Shown one piece after another: positions 1 through 8,831 of a DNA stretch of 64,000 bases. Where the stretch lies: positions 434,001-498,000 of the forward strand of contig JBFWNV010000002.1 of NCBI GenBank assembly GCA_050250875.1. The letters run 5' to 3'. The position numbers and the translations under genes were made by a program. Positions within the stretch are counted from its first letter, which is position 1, and each line of letters opens with the position of its first letter. This DNA is from CAWAYR01 sp050250875 (GTDB lineage: Bacteria > Acidobacteriota > Vicinamibacteria > Vicinamibacterales > UBA2999). The notes below the pieces were generated by a model. That model worked only from the letters and a program-made list of their open reading frames with translations, did not search any database and was not told where the DNA came from.

Positions 1-191
1 TTCCGAAGAGCCGGACGGGGAATTGGCGGGAAATGGCGGCAAGCCGATGCAGGGCACACCGTTTGCTGATGCTGACGGCGAGTCAGCCAACCTCCAAGGA
101 GCAGCCCAGGATGAGCGCCTTTCTCCCGTCGGCCGGTCCCTTGATGAGTGCCCCCAGCACCAAGGTGGTCTGGACCTAGCCTCTCCCTCGC

Positions 192-214
192 GCGACGGGG
201 CCGCGCCCCGTCGC
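192..214 (-). terminator. Strong GC hairpin downstream of serine hydrolase gene
   Basis: A perfect 10-bp inverted repeat with a 3-nt loop (arms 192-201 and 205-214) lies 22 nt after the stop codon of the minus-strand gene ending at 237. No T-tract follows, so it is a terminator-like or mRNA-stabilising hairpin rather than a textbook intrinsic terminator. The rest of 1-236 shows no gene I can support. Confidence 0.4.
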
Positions 215-236
215 CGTCCGTCGTCCACCCTTCGTC

Positions 237-1439
237 TCAGCGCGCGCTCGACATCGGTCGGATCGCCGCCACCACCCGCTTCACGAACTCGGCTTCGTTA
301 CCGGCGTGCCAGCGCCACACCACGACCAGGTCGTGGTCGGGCGAGATGGTGATGGTGTTGCTGCCGGCGCCGCGCGCGCCGTAGACGTTGGTGGGCAGGC
401 CCGGGTAGTTCTTGGCCTGCGTGTTCAGCCACCACAGGTAGCCGTAATCGGGGCCGTGCTGACTGGGCGCGATCGCCGCCTTCACGTAGGCCGGCGGCAC
501 GATCTGCCGGTCGCCCCACTTGCCGCCGCGCAGCCAGAGGTAGCCGAAGCGGGCCATGTCCTGGGCGTTGATCCACACGCCGCCGCCCCACCGCGTGCCG
601 CCGCTCACCGAGGCGAGTCGCTTGCCGTCCACGTCCACGAAGCTGTTGTGGTACGGGATCCAGCGCCAGGTGTTCGACGCGCCGATCGGGTCCATCACCT
701 CGCGGCGGAAGACATCGGGCACCGACTCCTTGAAGGTGCGCATCAGAGACAGGCCGAGCCGGTTGATGCGGACGTCGTTGTATTCGTAGTAGGTCCCTGG
801 ACGCCGCAGCTCACGCGGCTTGCGCTCGCCCTCGCCGAACGCCTCTTTGCCGACGAAGTCGTCCTTCTTGCCGAACATCGTCCCTTCCCATTCGGTCTCC
901 TGCTGCAGGTGCATCTTCCAGGTGACCAGGGCGTTGCGCGGCGAGTCGTAGCCGCCGTCCTTGACGGTGCGCCCCACCGGCTCCTCGAGATTGGCGATCT
1001 TGCCGTCGCGCACGGCGATGCCGGCGACGGTGGCCATCATGCTCTTGGCCACCGAGTAGGTTGGATCGGTCCAGCTGGTGTCGCCGAACTCGGCGACGAC
1101 GTAGCCCTTGTAGATGACCAGGCCGTTGGTCCGGGTGCGGATGTTGGGCACCGAGCCGAGCATCGAGCCGAAGATGCGTTCCTGGTCGCTGAAATCCATC
1201 GCCCGTGTCGATTCGCGCGACTGCGCGAACTGCACCGCGGCGTCGAGGGCCGCCTGGTCCATGCCCAGCTCGGCGGCCGACTTCTTCGCCCAGCTGCCGG
1301 CCGGCGGGTAGTAGACCGCGGTGGCCGCCGCCTGCTCCGCGGCCAGCGGCGCGACGAGGGCGGAACCGCGATCCAGGGCGACGAGCGACGAACCAACGAG
1401 GGCCAGCGCGGCGACGAGCGAGGTGCGGCGAAGGGTCAT
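237..1439 (-). CDS. Exported beta-lactamase-fold serine hydrolase (class C family)
   Basis: A 400-residue secreted protein of the beta-lactamase-related (Pfam Beta-lactamase/AmpC-EstB) superfamily. The start is the ATG at 1439, with GGGAGA about 9 nt upstream, and an N-terminal hydrophobic signal segment follows within the first 35 residues. The active-site SxxK motif is S129-V-A-K132. A YND triad near residue 220 occupies the place of the usual Tyr-x-Asn motif, and a GAGSN turn near the C-terminus corresponds to the third conserved box. Such proteins act in the periplasm or outside the cell as esterases, D-amino-acid peptidases or beta-lactamases; the sequence does not say which. It is one of four serine hydrolases of this fold within 20 kb. 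It is transcribed on its own, 76 nt after the M14 peptidase gene. Confidence 0.85.
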   Translation of the reverse strand: MTLRRTSLVAALALVGSSLVALDRGSALVAPLAAEQAAATAVYYPPAGSWAKKSAAELGMDQAALDAAVQFAQSRESTRAMDFSDQERIFGSMLGSVPNIRTRTNGLVIYKGYVVAEFGDTSWTDPTYSVAKSMMATVAGIAVRDGKIANLEEPVGRTVKDGGYDSPRNALVTWKMHLQQETEWEGTMFGKKDDFVGKEAFGEGERKPRELRRPGTYYEYNDVRINRLGLSLMRTFKESVPDVFRREVMDPIGASNTWRWIPYHNSFVDVDGKRLASVSGGTRWGGGVWINAQDMARFGYLWLRGGKWGDRQIVPPAYVKAAIAPSQHGPDYGYLWWLNTQAKNYPGLPTNVYGARGAGSNTITISPDHDLVVVWRWHAGNEAEFVKRVVAAIRPMSSAR

Positions 1440-1515
1440 GGACAAGGTCTCCCGGCGCGGCGAGCCCGCGCGATCCGCCCTACTCTACACCTGCGCCGGC
1501 TCCGAGAGCGCCGTC

Positions 1516-4293
1516 TCAGTAGGCGGGGCCGAGCAGCACTGCGTTCATGAACAGCAGCATCGACGCCTCGGTGTAGGCGCGGTAGTTCGGGTCTTCGGCG
1601 AAGCCGATGACGTGGCCCTGGCCGAAGGGCTGATGCATGAGGTAGGGCTTGCGCACCAGCAGGTCCTGCCCTTCCGGCCAGACCAGCCCGGAGGCGACCA
1701 GCCGATCCTTGGTGGCGTAGTAGGCGACGTTGCGGCCGGCGTTGAGCTTGATCGGCGCAAACACCCGGGCGCCTTCGATCACCACCTGAGTCTCGGCGTC
1801 GCTGCCGGCGCTCAGCCAGTGGTCGACGTCCACCGTCGCCCGCAGGAGTGCGCCGGGCTGGGCGGCGGGCCGTTCGCGATCGGGCTGGATGGCCTTGTCG
1901 TAGGCGACATCATCGGGATTCGGGGCTCGGGGCTCGGGGCTGGGGCGGGACTCGGGCTTCGCTCCCTGGCCGGCCGGGCGGGCCGACGCGCTGTCGGACG
2001 CCCGCGGCTTCGCGGTCGTGCTCGGGGCCTGGGCTCCAGTCGTGCTCGCACCGCCGCCGGCGGGCGCGGCGCCGGTGGTCGCCGGAACGTCCGGCCGGCC
2101 GTCCTTCAGCAGCGCGTCGGTGTCGAGCAGGCCCACGCTGCCCCCGACGGCCCACCGCGTCGCCTCGGCCAGGGTCACCAGCGTGCCGCCGAGACGCAGC
2201 CAGTCCTTGAGGCGCGCCAGTACCGCATCGGAAATCTGCCCGGCGTAGTTGCCCGAGGGCAGCACCAGGACGTCGTAGTCGGCGAAGTCGGCGCGGCCGA
2301 GCGAGGCGGTACGGACCGTCGTCACCGCCTGGCCGAAGCGGCGCTCGAGGACGTAGCGGGTCCACCCGGCGGAGAGCGACGAGGTCGGCTGATCCCAGGC
2401 CAGCAGCACCCGCGGCCGCTTGACGAAGCCGTTCTCCGGGCTGCCGAGCGACGTGCCGCCTTCGACGTAGGCCGAGTCGATCGGCACCACCTCGGCGCCG
2501 TGCGTCGACGCCAGCGCCGACATCCGCGCCTGCAGTTCGGCGGGATTGCCGGCCGTGCGCACGAGAGCGGTGCCGATCGGATACGACCGACCGGCCAGCG
2601 TGAACGCCCCGCCCACGCTCTCGACGCGGATCCCCTGGGCGACGGCATCCGCGGTGAGGGCCACCGCCGCCGCGCCCCACGGCACGAGATAGCCGACCTT
2701 GCCCGGGCCCACGGCGCGCGAGACGGCCGGCGGGTCGTAGCTCGCCGCAACCGGGCTCGTCGCAACGGCCAGAGCCGTGCCGCTGGTCGCCACCTCGACG
2801 TCGTAGACCAGCGGCAGGCTCCAGGCGGTGATGTCGTAGATCTGATCGTTCTGCCGCCGCGCCCGCCGCGCTTCCTGGCGGGCGATGAACGCCGCATCCT
2901 GCTTCGTGTCCGGGTCGAGCAGGTTGCGCACCAGCCGTGCCGCCGGCTGGGCGTTCGACACGAGGTAGGCGCCGGCGGGAATCGTGCGCGGGCCGAGTGT
3001 CACGGGCGCGCTGGCGCGGCGTACCTCGATGCCCTGTGTCGCCAGGTTGCGCGCCAGCCGATCGGCACGCGACGGATCGTGGCCGGGCACCAGGACGTAC
3101 TCGCGCACGCTCGCCTTCTCGCCCTCGGCGACGGCGCTGCGGCGATAGTCGAGGAAGTCGCGCAGCAGCCGCTCGCGGTTGCGCGCGGCGGTGATCGCGG
3201 TGGTGATGGCGGCGTTGAAGTGGTGCATCACGCCGTCGCGGAAGGTCATCACCGTGCCGTCGGTGCGGGCAAACGACAACGCCCGCGCCGACGCCTGCTC
3301 GTAGGTCATGCCGATCGAGCCGTGGAACATCGCCCAGCTGTCGCCGTAGCCGGGGTAGAACCCGTCGTAGACCTCGCGGATGTAGTACGGCCAGCCGCGC
3401 TCGTCGAAACGGGCGGCGTTGGCGCGCCCGAACAGGTCGAAGCCGGCGATCTGCGCCTTGGTGTAGTGCGGGTTGAGCGGATCGGCCGGCGGCGCGAAGT
3501 AGTAGGTGTTGTTGCCGCCCTGCTCGTGCAGGTCGACGTTGACCTGCGGGAAGTAGTCGAGGGCCACCTTGATGCGGCCGCGGGTCTCGGGCTGGGTCTG
3601 GGCGAACCAGTCGCGGTTCATGTCGAACAGATAGTGGTTCGAGCGCCCGCCCGGCCACGGCTCGTCGTGCTCGGCGTTGTAGGGGGCCGGATCGGGCACG
3701 GCGGCGCGGCCCTGCAGGTTCTGGAACAGGAAGCGGGCGCGGCCGTCGGGGTTCTGCATCGGGTCGATGAGCACCAGGGCGTCGCGCAGCACCGCGTCCA
3801 CGCCGGCGTCGCCGCGCGCGGCCAGCAGATGGTAGGCCTCGAGCAGCGCCGCGTCGCTGGAGCTGATCTCGTTGCCGTGGACGCCGTGGACCAGCCAGAC
3901 GACGACGGGCAGGGTGCCGAGGAGCCGGTCGGCGTCGGCCGCCGACAGCGTCCGCGGGTCGGCGAAGCGCTGGATGTCGGCCTTGACCTGGTCCAGGGCG
4001 CCGATGCGGGCGGCACTGCCGACGACGAACAGCCATAGCGGGCGCCCCTCCCATGTGCGGGCGTACTCGACCAGGCGGGTGCGATCCGGCGCCGCCTGGG
4101 CCAGCGCGCGCAGGTAGGTGGCCACCTGCTCGGGCGAGGTGATCTCCTCGCCGGGCGCGTGCCCGACGACCTGCTGCAGGGTGGGGATCTTCGGGTCGTA
4201 TTGCGCCCCCGGCCAGAACGGCTCGGTCTGGGTCTGTGCGGCCGCGACGTGGGGGGTAAGGGCGAGAAGGAGGGCGAGCCACGAACAACGCAT
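1516..4293 (-). CDS. Exported M14 zinc carboxypeptidase
   Basis: A 925-residue secreted metallopeptidase of family M14. After a signal peptide ending near residue 20 (AAAQ), the M14 domain shows the zinc site H139-G-N-E142 and H256 in a VDLHEQGG segment, plus an N-R pair at 226-227 that normally binds the substrate carboxylate. The large C-terminal half (about 400-925) carries a glutamine-amidotransferase-like stretch (DVLVLPSGNY near 660) and a Pro/Ala/Ser-rich linker around 730-790. This long architecture is common in Bacteroidota and Acidobacteriota M14 proteins. It probably degrades peptides outside the cell. The ATG at 4293 lies 7 nt after a TACAAT hexamer and has no Shine-Dalgarno sequence, suggesting a leaderless message. 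Confidence 0.9.
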   Translation of the reverse strand: MRCSWLALLLALTPHVAAAQTQTEPFWPGAQYDPKIPTLQQVVGHAPGEEITSPEQVATYLRALAQAAPDRTRLVEYARTWEGRPLWLFVVGSAARIGALDQVKADIQRFADPRTLSAADADRLLGTLPVVVWLVHGVHGNEISSSDAALLEAYHLLAARGDAGVDAVLRDALVLIDPMQNPDGRARFLFQNLQGRAAVPDPAPYNAEHDEPWPGGRSNHYLFDMNRDWFAQTQPETRGRIKVALDYFPQVNVDLHEQGGNNTYYFAPPADPLNPHYTKAQIAGFDLFGRANAARFDERGWPYYIREVYDGFYPGYGDSWAMFHGSIGMTYEQASARALSFARTDGTVMTFRDGVMHHFNAAITTAITAARNRERLLRDFLDYRRSAVAEGEKASVREYVLVPGHDPSRADRLARNLATQGIEVRRASAPVTLGPRTIPAGAYLVSNAQPAARLVRNLLDPDTKQDAAFIARQEARRARRQNDQIYDITAWSLPLVYDVEVATSGTALAVATSPVAASYDPPAVSRAVGPGKVGYLVPWGAAAVALTADAVAQGIRVESVGGAFTLAGRSYPIGTALVRTAGNPAELQARMSALASTHGAEVVPIDSAYVEGGTSLGSPENGFVKRPRVLLAWDQPTSSLSAGWTRYVLERRFGQAVTTVRTASLGRADFADYDVLVLPSGNYAGQISDAVLARLKDWLRLGGTLVTLAEATRWAVGGSVGLLDTDALLKDGRPDVPATTGAAPAGGGASTTGAQAPSTTAKPRASDSASARPAGQGAKPESRPSPEPRAPNPDDVAYDKAIQPDRERPAAQPGALLRATVDVDHWLSAGSDAETQVVIEGARVFAPIKLNAGRNVAYYATKDRLVASGLVWPEGQDLLVRKPYLMHQPFGQGHVIGFAEDPNYRAYTEASMLLFMNAVLLGPAY

Positions 4294-4300
4294 GGCCGGG

Positions 4301-4306
4301 ATTGTA
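4301..4306 (-). promoter_or_regulatory. -10-like TACAAT for leaderless M14 peptidase gene
   Basis: On the minus strand TACAAT stands exactly 7 nt before the ATG at 4293, which would put transcription start on the A of the ATG. A TTGAAA lies 15 nt further upstream, and the spacer between them is the GGGGTCTGACCCC palindrome of a REP-like element. The same TACAAT-N7-ATG arrangement recurs at 18984 and 24787. Confidence 0.5.
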
Positions 4307-4307
4307 C

Positions 4308-4418
4308 GGGGGTCAGACCCCTTTCAAGCCTGGGCTGGAAAAGACCGCAGAGTTCAAGGCCGGCCCAGAAAGGGGTCTGACCCCCATTCACGGCCGGACT
4401 GGAATGGGGTCTGACCCC
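4308..4418. repeat. REP-like element with three GGGGTCWGACCCC palindromes
   Basis: Three copies of a 13-nt palindrome stand at 4309-4321 (central A), 4372-4384 and 4406-4418 (central T). The first two form the ends of an 18-bp perfect inverted repeat (4308-4325 with 4368-4385), so the segment can fold into a long hairpin whose inner arms also pair partially (TGGGCTGG against its near complement). The third copy is inside the 3' end of the neighbouring gene. Palindromes of this kind are spread by REP-associated tyrosine transposases in other genomes; no such transposase is in this window. Confidence 0.75.
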
Positions 4419-6115
4419 AGGCGTTCGCGCGCGGCCTCGGCCAGATCGGCGAGGCGGGCTCTCGTCGCCATCTTCTCGGCCAGCTCGAACTGCGTGCGGG
4501 CTTCGGCGGCGTGACCGCCCCGGGCCAGCGCGTCGCCGAACTTCAGCACCACGGCAACGACGGCGGCCGGTTCCGGCGGCGCCGTGCCCGACCGGGCCAC
4601 CACTCGCTCCAGCCACGCGCGGTAGCCGCGTGCGGCGTCATCGGCGCGGCCCTGCTCGTCGAACAGCTCGGCCAGATACAGCTGCACGTGCGTCAGGCCG
4701 GGGTCGTGCGCCATCGCATCGGTCCAGTGGCGCTCGGCATCGGCCTGCCGCCCCTGCTGCCGCGCCAGCACACCGGCATTGACCAGCGTGTCGACGTCGT
4801 GCGGATCGCGGGCCAGGTTCGCCTCGAAGTGCGCGCGCAGCCCGGCCTCGTCGCCGCGCTCGGTCAAGGCGCGGACCAGACGGGCCTGCAGCGCAGCGTC
4901 ATAAGGATTGACGCGAGCCGCCGCCGCCAGCGCCGCGGGGTCGGTGTCGCGCTGGGCCAGCTGATAGCGCCACTGGTCGAGCCCGGCCAGGGCCACCAGC
5001 GCCACGGCCGCCCCGGCCACGACGGGAATCCGCCAGCGCGGCACCGGCGCGCGCCTCGGCGCGACGCCGCCTGCCACGGCGTCGGCCGTGAGCGTGCGAC
5101 CGACCCGGGGATCGCGCAGCTTCCACACCACGCCGTCGATCATGAAGTGGTGCAGGTTGACGACCGCGGTCACGATAAGCACGCTGGCCGTGAAGTCCAC
5201 ACGCCCGACGTAGCTGGCCAGCCACGGCACGGGCAGGAACAGCGCCAGGCCGCCGAGCCCCACCGCGGTCCAGTAGGCGCGGCTGCGCCACGCCGCGCCC
5301 TCATCGCGCCGGGCGAAGTACTGCGTGACCCACAGATACTGCACCGAGTGCATCACGGCCAAGATGCCCGAGCTGTAGCGCGTCTGCGGCGTGGCGACGC
5401 CCGCCGCCCACGACAGGGCGATCGGCACGACGAACCACAGCGCCTGCGTGACGAAGAGCAGCAGCGGCGCCGCGGCGCGGATGCCGGCGCCGGCGACGAC
5501 CGGCCAGAGCGCCGGCAGCCCGAGGGCGAGAAACATGGCCGCCGCCGTCCAGCCGACGGCGCGTGTCATCGTGGTCGGCAGGCCCAGCGACAGCACCGTC
5601 GGATCGGCCGACGGGCCCTCGTTGAACGCGGCCAGCAGCATGACGAACGAGGCGATGAAGGCCAGCTTCAGCCGCCGCGCCCTGGCCGGCGTGATCACGA
5701 GCCCGGCCCGGCGCACGAACATCATCAGCAGCCCGTAGTTCTGGCCGCTGTAGTGCCAGGGGCTCCACATCACGTAGGCGGTGAAGAGCACCGGCAGCAG
5801 CCGCAGCTCGACGTGGGCGACCGCGCCCAGGGCGACCAGCGCGGCCGTCGCGTGCACGGTGTAGAGCCGATGGGCGCCGCGGTCGGCGGCGCCGTAGGCG
5901 CGATACACCGTCGCCATGTAGTGCGGGTAGTTGGCGACGAGCGCCAGCGCGTAGAAGGCACCGGCCCACTCCCGGGCGCTGTCGCCCGTCAGGGCGTAGG
6001 ACCACGCCAGGAGGGGCAGCGACCAGCCGCCGCAGCCGACGACGAGATCCACCCAGGGGTGGGCGATCCAGTAGCGGGAGGGTGTCGACGGGTGGGCGGG
6101 CGGCGGGGTCACCAC
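4388..6115 (-). CDS. Multi-pass membrane protein with C-terminal TPR repeats
   Basis: A 575-residue protein of unknown function. The first ~390 residues contain about nine to ten hydrophobic segments rich in Trp, Tyr and His (for example MWSPWHYSGQNYGLL near 117), followed by a soluble region of tetratricopeptide-like helices at about 410-565 (A-x-x-x-N-P-x-D-x-x-A-x and LYLAELFDEQGRADDAARG). It starts at a GTG, 5 nt after the stop of the class A hydrolase gene, and is the last gene of a seven-gene run. Oddly, its last nine codons (GSDPIPVRP) and stop are read from a copy of the GGGGTCTGACCCC repeat, so the natural C-terminus was probably replaced when the element arrived. Confidence 0.75.
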   Translation of the reverse strand: MVTPPPAHPSTPSRYWIAHPWVDLVVGCGGWSLPLLAWSYALTGDSAREWAGAFYALALVANYPHYMATVYRAYGAADRGAHRLYTVHATAALVALGAVAHVELRLLPVLFTAYVMWSPWHYSGQNYGLLMMFVRRAGLVITPARARRLKLAFIASFVMLLAAFNEGPSADPTVLSLGLPTTMTRAVGWTAAAMFLALGLPALWPVVAGAGIRAAAPLLLFVTQALWFVVPIALSWAAGVATPQTRYSSGILAVMHSVQYLWVTQYFARRDEGAAWRSRAYWTAVGLGGLALFLPVPWLASYVGRVDFTASVLIVTAVVNLHHFMIDGVVWKLRDPRVGRTLTADAVAGGVAPRRAPVPRWRIPVVAGAAVALVALAGLDQWRYQLAQRDTDPAALAAAARVNPYDAALQARLVRALTERGDEAGLRAHFEANLARDPHDVDTLVNAGVLARQQGRQADAERHWTDAMAHDPGLTHVQLYLAELFDEQGRADDAARGYRAWLERVVARSGTAPPEPAAVVAVVLKFGDALARGGHAAEARTQFELAEKMATRARLADLAEAARERLGSDPIPVRP

Positions 6116-6120
6116 CCGGC

Positions 6121-7074
6121 TTATCGGTCGAAGTACTCCACGATCTTCAGGGTCACCCGGCCCATGTGGTCCTCGGCCTCGCCGTAGTTGCCACGGATCT
6201 CGTTGAGGAAGAACGACACGACGATCGCCCCGCTTCGGGCGTAGATCACGCCGACGTCGTTGGCGAGCACGGGCGGGAAGTCGCCGGTCTTGTGGGCCAC
6301 CGTCACCCCGGTGAGGAAGTGCGGCAGCCGCCGGGCCCCGGCCTGCTGGGCCCGCATCATCCGCAGCAGCTCGTCGGCCCCTTCCTTCGAGGGCAGGGCC
6401 CGGTTCTCGATCGCCTCCAGCATCCGCCCGGTGGCCCGCGGCGTGAGCTCACCCAGCCAGTAGGCACGGTCGCCGTTGGTCTTCGCATTGCGGTCGTCGG
6501 CGGGGGCCAGCGCGCCGTACTTGGCGAACAGCTCGCCGGTGGTCTGCGTGAGCTTCATCCCGCCGGCGTAGCCCGCCCGCTCGAGCCAGGCGTTCACACT
6601 GGCCACGCCGCCGACCTGCCCGATGGCCAGATCGGTGGCGGTGTTGTCGCTGGTGATGATCATCTGCAGCAGCACGTCGCGGATCGTCGGCTGCAGGCCG
6701 GCGTCGTGATACCGGAAGATGCCGGAACCGCCGCGCACGTCGGCGGGCCTGAGGGTGAGCCGGCGGTTCAGATCGAGCCGCTTCATCTCGGCCATCTCGA
6801 GCGCCTGCACCGCGACCGGGATCTTGATCACGCTGGCGCTGTTGAAGACCTCGTCGGCGCGCACGGCGCCTTCCTCTCCGGTCGTCAGATGCTTGACCCA
6901 GATGCCGGCGCGGGCCGGGATCGCCGGCAACTCGGCGTCGAGCAGCGCCTGCAGCGAGGCCGGACGCGCGGGCGGCGCCGCGGCCGGCGTCGACGGCGCC
7001 GGCGGCTGCGTGGGCGCCTGGGCGCTGCACGCCGCGGTGCCGACGACGAGGGCCAGAGCCATCAGGGTGCGCAT
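6121..7074 (-). CDS. Class A beta-lactamase-like serine hydrolase lipoprotein
   Basis: A 317-residue exported hydrolase of the class A beta-lactamase/transpeptidase-like fold. The ATG at 7074 is preferred to the one at 7089 because GAGGAGA sits 6 nt before it and because it gives a clean lipoprotein signal with lipobox GTAAC (Cys16). Active-site boxes are S81-V-I-K84, S142-D-N144 and K262-T-G264. The omega-loop E-x-x-L-N motif with the deacylating glutamate of true class A enzymes is not seen; the aligned stretch before TPRATGRML at 211-219 reads PADDRNAKTNGD. It may therefore be a slow or non-hydrolysing penicillin-binding relative rather than a resistance enzyme. It follows the GH88/105-like gene by 11 nt. 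Confidence 0.85.
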   Translation of the reverse strand: MRTLMALALVVGTAACSAQAPTQPPAPSTPAAAPPARPASLQALLDAELPAIPARAGIWVKHLTTGEEGAVRADEVFNSASVIKIPVAVQALEMAEMKRLDLNRRLTLRPADVRGGSGIFRYHDAGLQPTIRDVLLQMIITSDNTATDLAIGQVGGVASVNAWLERAGYAGGMKLTQTTGELFAKYGALAPADDRNAKTNGDRAYWLGELTPRATGRMLEAIENRALPSKEGADELLRMMRAQQAGARRLPHFLTGVTVAHKTGDFPPVLANDVGVIYARSGAIVVSFFLNEIRGNYGEAEDHMGRVTLKIVEYFDR

Positions 7075-7085
7075 CACGGATCTCC

Positions 7086-8825
7086 TCATCTCGCGGTCGT
7101 GAGGGCGTGGACCTCGAGCGCCGCGGTCAGCGCCATCGCGCCGCCCCGGTCGTCGGGACCGAACAACGCCGGGCGGTTGAGATAGTACTCGCGCGTGGCG
7201 TTCTGGCCGGCGCCGGTGCCGGTGCACACGTCCACGAGGGCACCCGTATCGGACACGCGCGCGAGGACGGCGCGCCAGCCCTTGTCCACCACCTCGCGGT
7301 AGCTGCGATCCAGCCAGCCGAGGCGCACCCCGCGCGCCATCGCCGCCACCGTCATCGCCGTCACGGTGAACTCGCGGTAGGTGCCCGGTTCGTCCACCAC
7401 CTGGTGCCAGGCGCCGTCGGCGGCCTGGTGCCGGCGCATCCCGTTCATCAGCCGCTGGAAGGCCGCGAGCACCTGCGGACGCGCCGGCCACGTCGCCGGC
7501 AGGTGCGTCAGCGCCTCCATCAGCCCGAATGCCGCGAAGCCATTGCCACGTCCCCAGGCGTGCGGGCCGCTCACGGCGTGGATGAACAGCCGGTCGTCGC
7601 GCTGCAGACGCGCCACATACGTGGTGAGCAGGCGGGCGACCGCGTCCGCGTACTTGGCCTCGCCGGTGGCGGCCGCGGCGCGAGCCAGCACCGAGGTGGC
7701 CATGAACATGTCGTCGGTCCATGCGGTGGCGAAGCGGACGATCTCGCCGTCGGTCTGGCCGAGGATGAAGTCGGCGGCCTTCCGCCCCAGCGCGAGCGCC
7801 TCGGCGTCCCGCTCCCGGCTCGCCAGATCGAAGAACGCCTGGTGGCCGGCCAGGCTGGTGAGGAGGTACGGCGCGGCGATGGCCGGCTTGCCACCCGAGA
7901 GGAACGGCTGCATCTGCTCGACCGCGCGATCGCGGTACTGCGGGTCGCCGGTGAGCGCCGACACCGTGAGCGCGCCGCTCCACGACAGCGCCGGGATGTA
8001 GCTCATGATCGGGTTGGCGGGATAGGCCCCCGCCAGGAGCCGCGCGACGGCGAGCGGTGTGCGCGCCTGGCGCGTGGTGAGGACGCGCTGCAGCGGCGAA
8101 GGCTCGGCTGGCGGACGGCGTTCGAGGAACTGGCGCAGTGCGGAAACGACGTCGGAAGTCGTTCCGGCGACCTGCAGCGCCGCGACCGGCGCCAGTCCCG
8201 ACGGCGCGCCGATGCCGAGCGCGCCGGCGAACGAATCGGGGGCGGCAGCCGCCGCGCCGTCCACGATCCCTGTGGCCAGCGGGTTCGCACTCCACTGCAG
8301 CCGATCACCCCGACGGACGTCGATGACCAGGTCGGGGCCGACCATCGCGACCCAGCGCCAGAGATAGCGGGCCTCACGGTCCTGCGGCGCGTCGAAGAAG
8401 CCCTTCTCCGGCGGGAATGCCGGGACCGGGGCCGCTGCGGTCCCGGCCATGTCGCATCGCCCGGGAAGCACGCACGGCACCCCCGCCACCTGCCAGCGCC
8501 GGCGGTTGCTGCTCGCCGGCGTGGTGCCGGCGCTCCAGCGCAGCACGTCGAGCACGGCCGCGGTGCTGCCAGCCGTGCCATCGAGGCCGCCGACGATCAC
8601 GACACGCCGTTGATTGGCTACTGGCGGTAGGGCCGGCTCGAGCGCGATGATGCGCCGGCCCTCGGCGGTGAGACCGATCGCCTCGACCGCGTACTGGTTG
8701 GCGCCGCCGGTGAGCGGCTGCAGCGTCGCGGTGATCGCGTCGGGCGTCTGCGCCCCGGTCTGACCCGCCAAGCCACAGACGACGACCGCGGACGCGAGGA
8801 AGACCAAGCCAGGAGGACGGAGCAT
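7086..8825 (-). CDS. Exported GH88/GH105-like glycoside hydrolase with extra N-terminal domain
   Basis: A 579-residue secreted protein. Residues 1-25 form a signal peptide ending TGAQ. The C-terminal ~300 residues are an alpha/alpha barrel of the unsaturated glucuronyl/rhamnogalacturonyl hydrolase type (GH88/GH105), seen in TDDMFMATSVLARA, in HAWGRGNGFAAFGLMEAL and in helices repeating every 40-60 residues. Such enzymes remove unsaturated uronic acids from oligosaccharides made by lyases. The N-terminal ~220 residues (VVIVGGLDGTAGST, then FPPEKGFFDAP) are a separate alpha/beta domain that I cannot name with confidence; it recalls M14-like peptidase domains without a clear zinc site. It starts 6 nt after the previous gene of the run. 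Confidence 0.75.
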   Translation of the reverse strand: MLRPPGLVFLASAVVVCGLAGQTGAQTPDAITATLQPLTGGANQYAVEAIGLTAEGRRIIALEPALPPVANQRRVVIVGGLDGTAGSTAAVLDVLRWSAGTTPASSNRRRWQVAGVPCVLPGRCDMAGTAAAPVPAFPPEKGFFDAPQDREARYLWRWVAMVGPDLVIDVRRGDRLQWSANPLATGIVDGAAAAAPDSFAGALGIGAPSGLAPVAALQVAGTTSDVVSALRQFLERRPPAEPSPLQRVLTTRQARTPLAVARLLAGAYPANPIMSYIPALSWSGALTVSALTGDPQYRDRAVEQMQPFLSGGKPAIAAPYLLTSLAGHQAFFDLASRERDAEALALGRKAADFILGQTDGEIVRFATAWTDDMFMATSVLARAAAATGEAKYADAVARLLTTYVARLQRDDRLFIHAVSGPHAWGRGNGFAAFGLMEALTHLPATWPARPQVLAAFQRLMNGMRRHQAADGAWHQVVDEPGTYREFTVTAMTVAAMARGVRLGWLDRSYREVVDKGWRAVLARVSDTGALVDVCTGTGAGQNATREYYLNRPALFGPDDRGGAMALTAALEVHALTTAR

Positions 8826-8831
8826 CGAGTG

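Noticed and set aside
23..352. Possible plus-strand gene at the window start
   Set aside because: No recognisable domain, low-complexity Arg/Pro/Ser composition, and it overlaps the 3' end of a clear minus-strand gene and its hairpin.
1321..4038. Very long open frame on the plus strand opposite the M14 peptidase gene
   Set aside because: Arg/Gly/Ala/His-rich composition with no domain; it is an antisense shadow caused by high GC at third codon positions. The same applies to 4511-6187, 15089-17455, 17047-19545, 22224-24353, 36004-37068 and 58376-61156.
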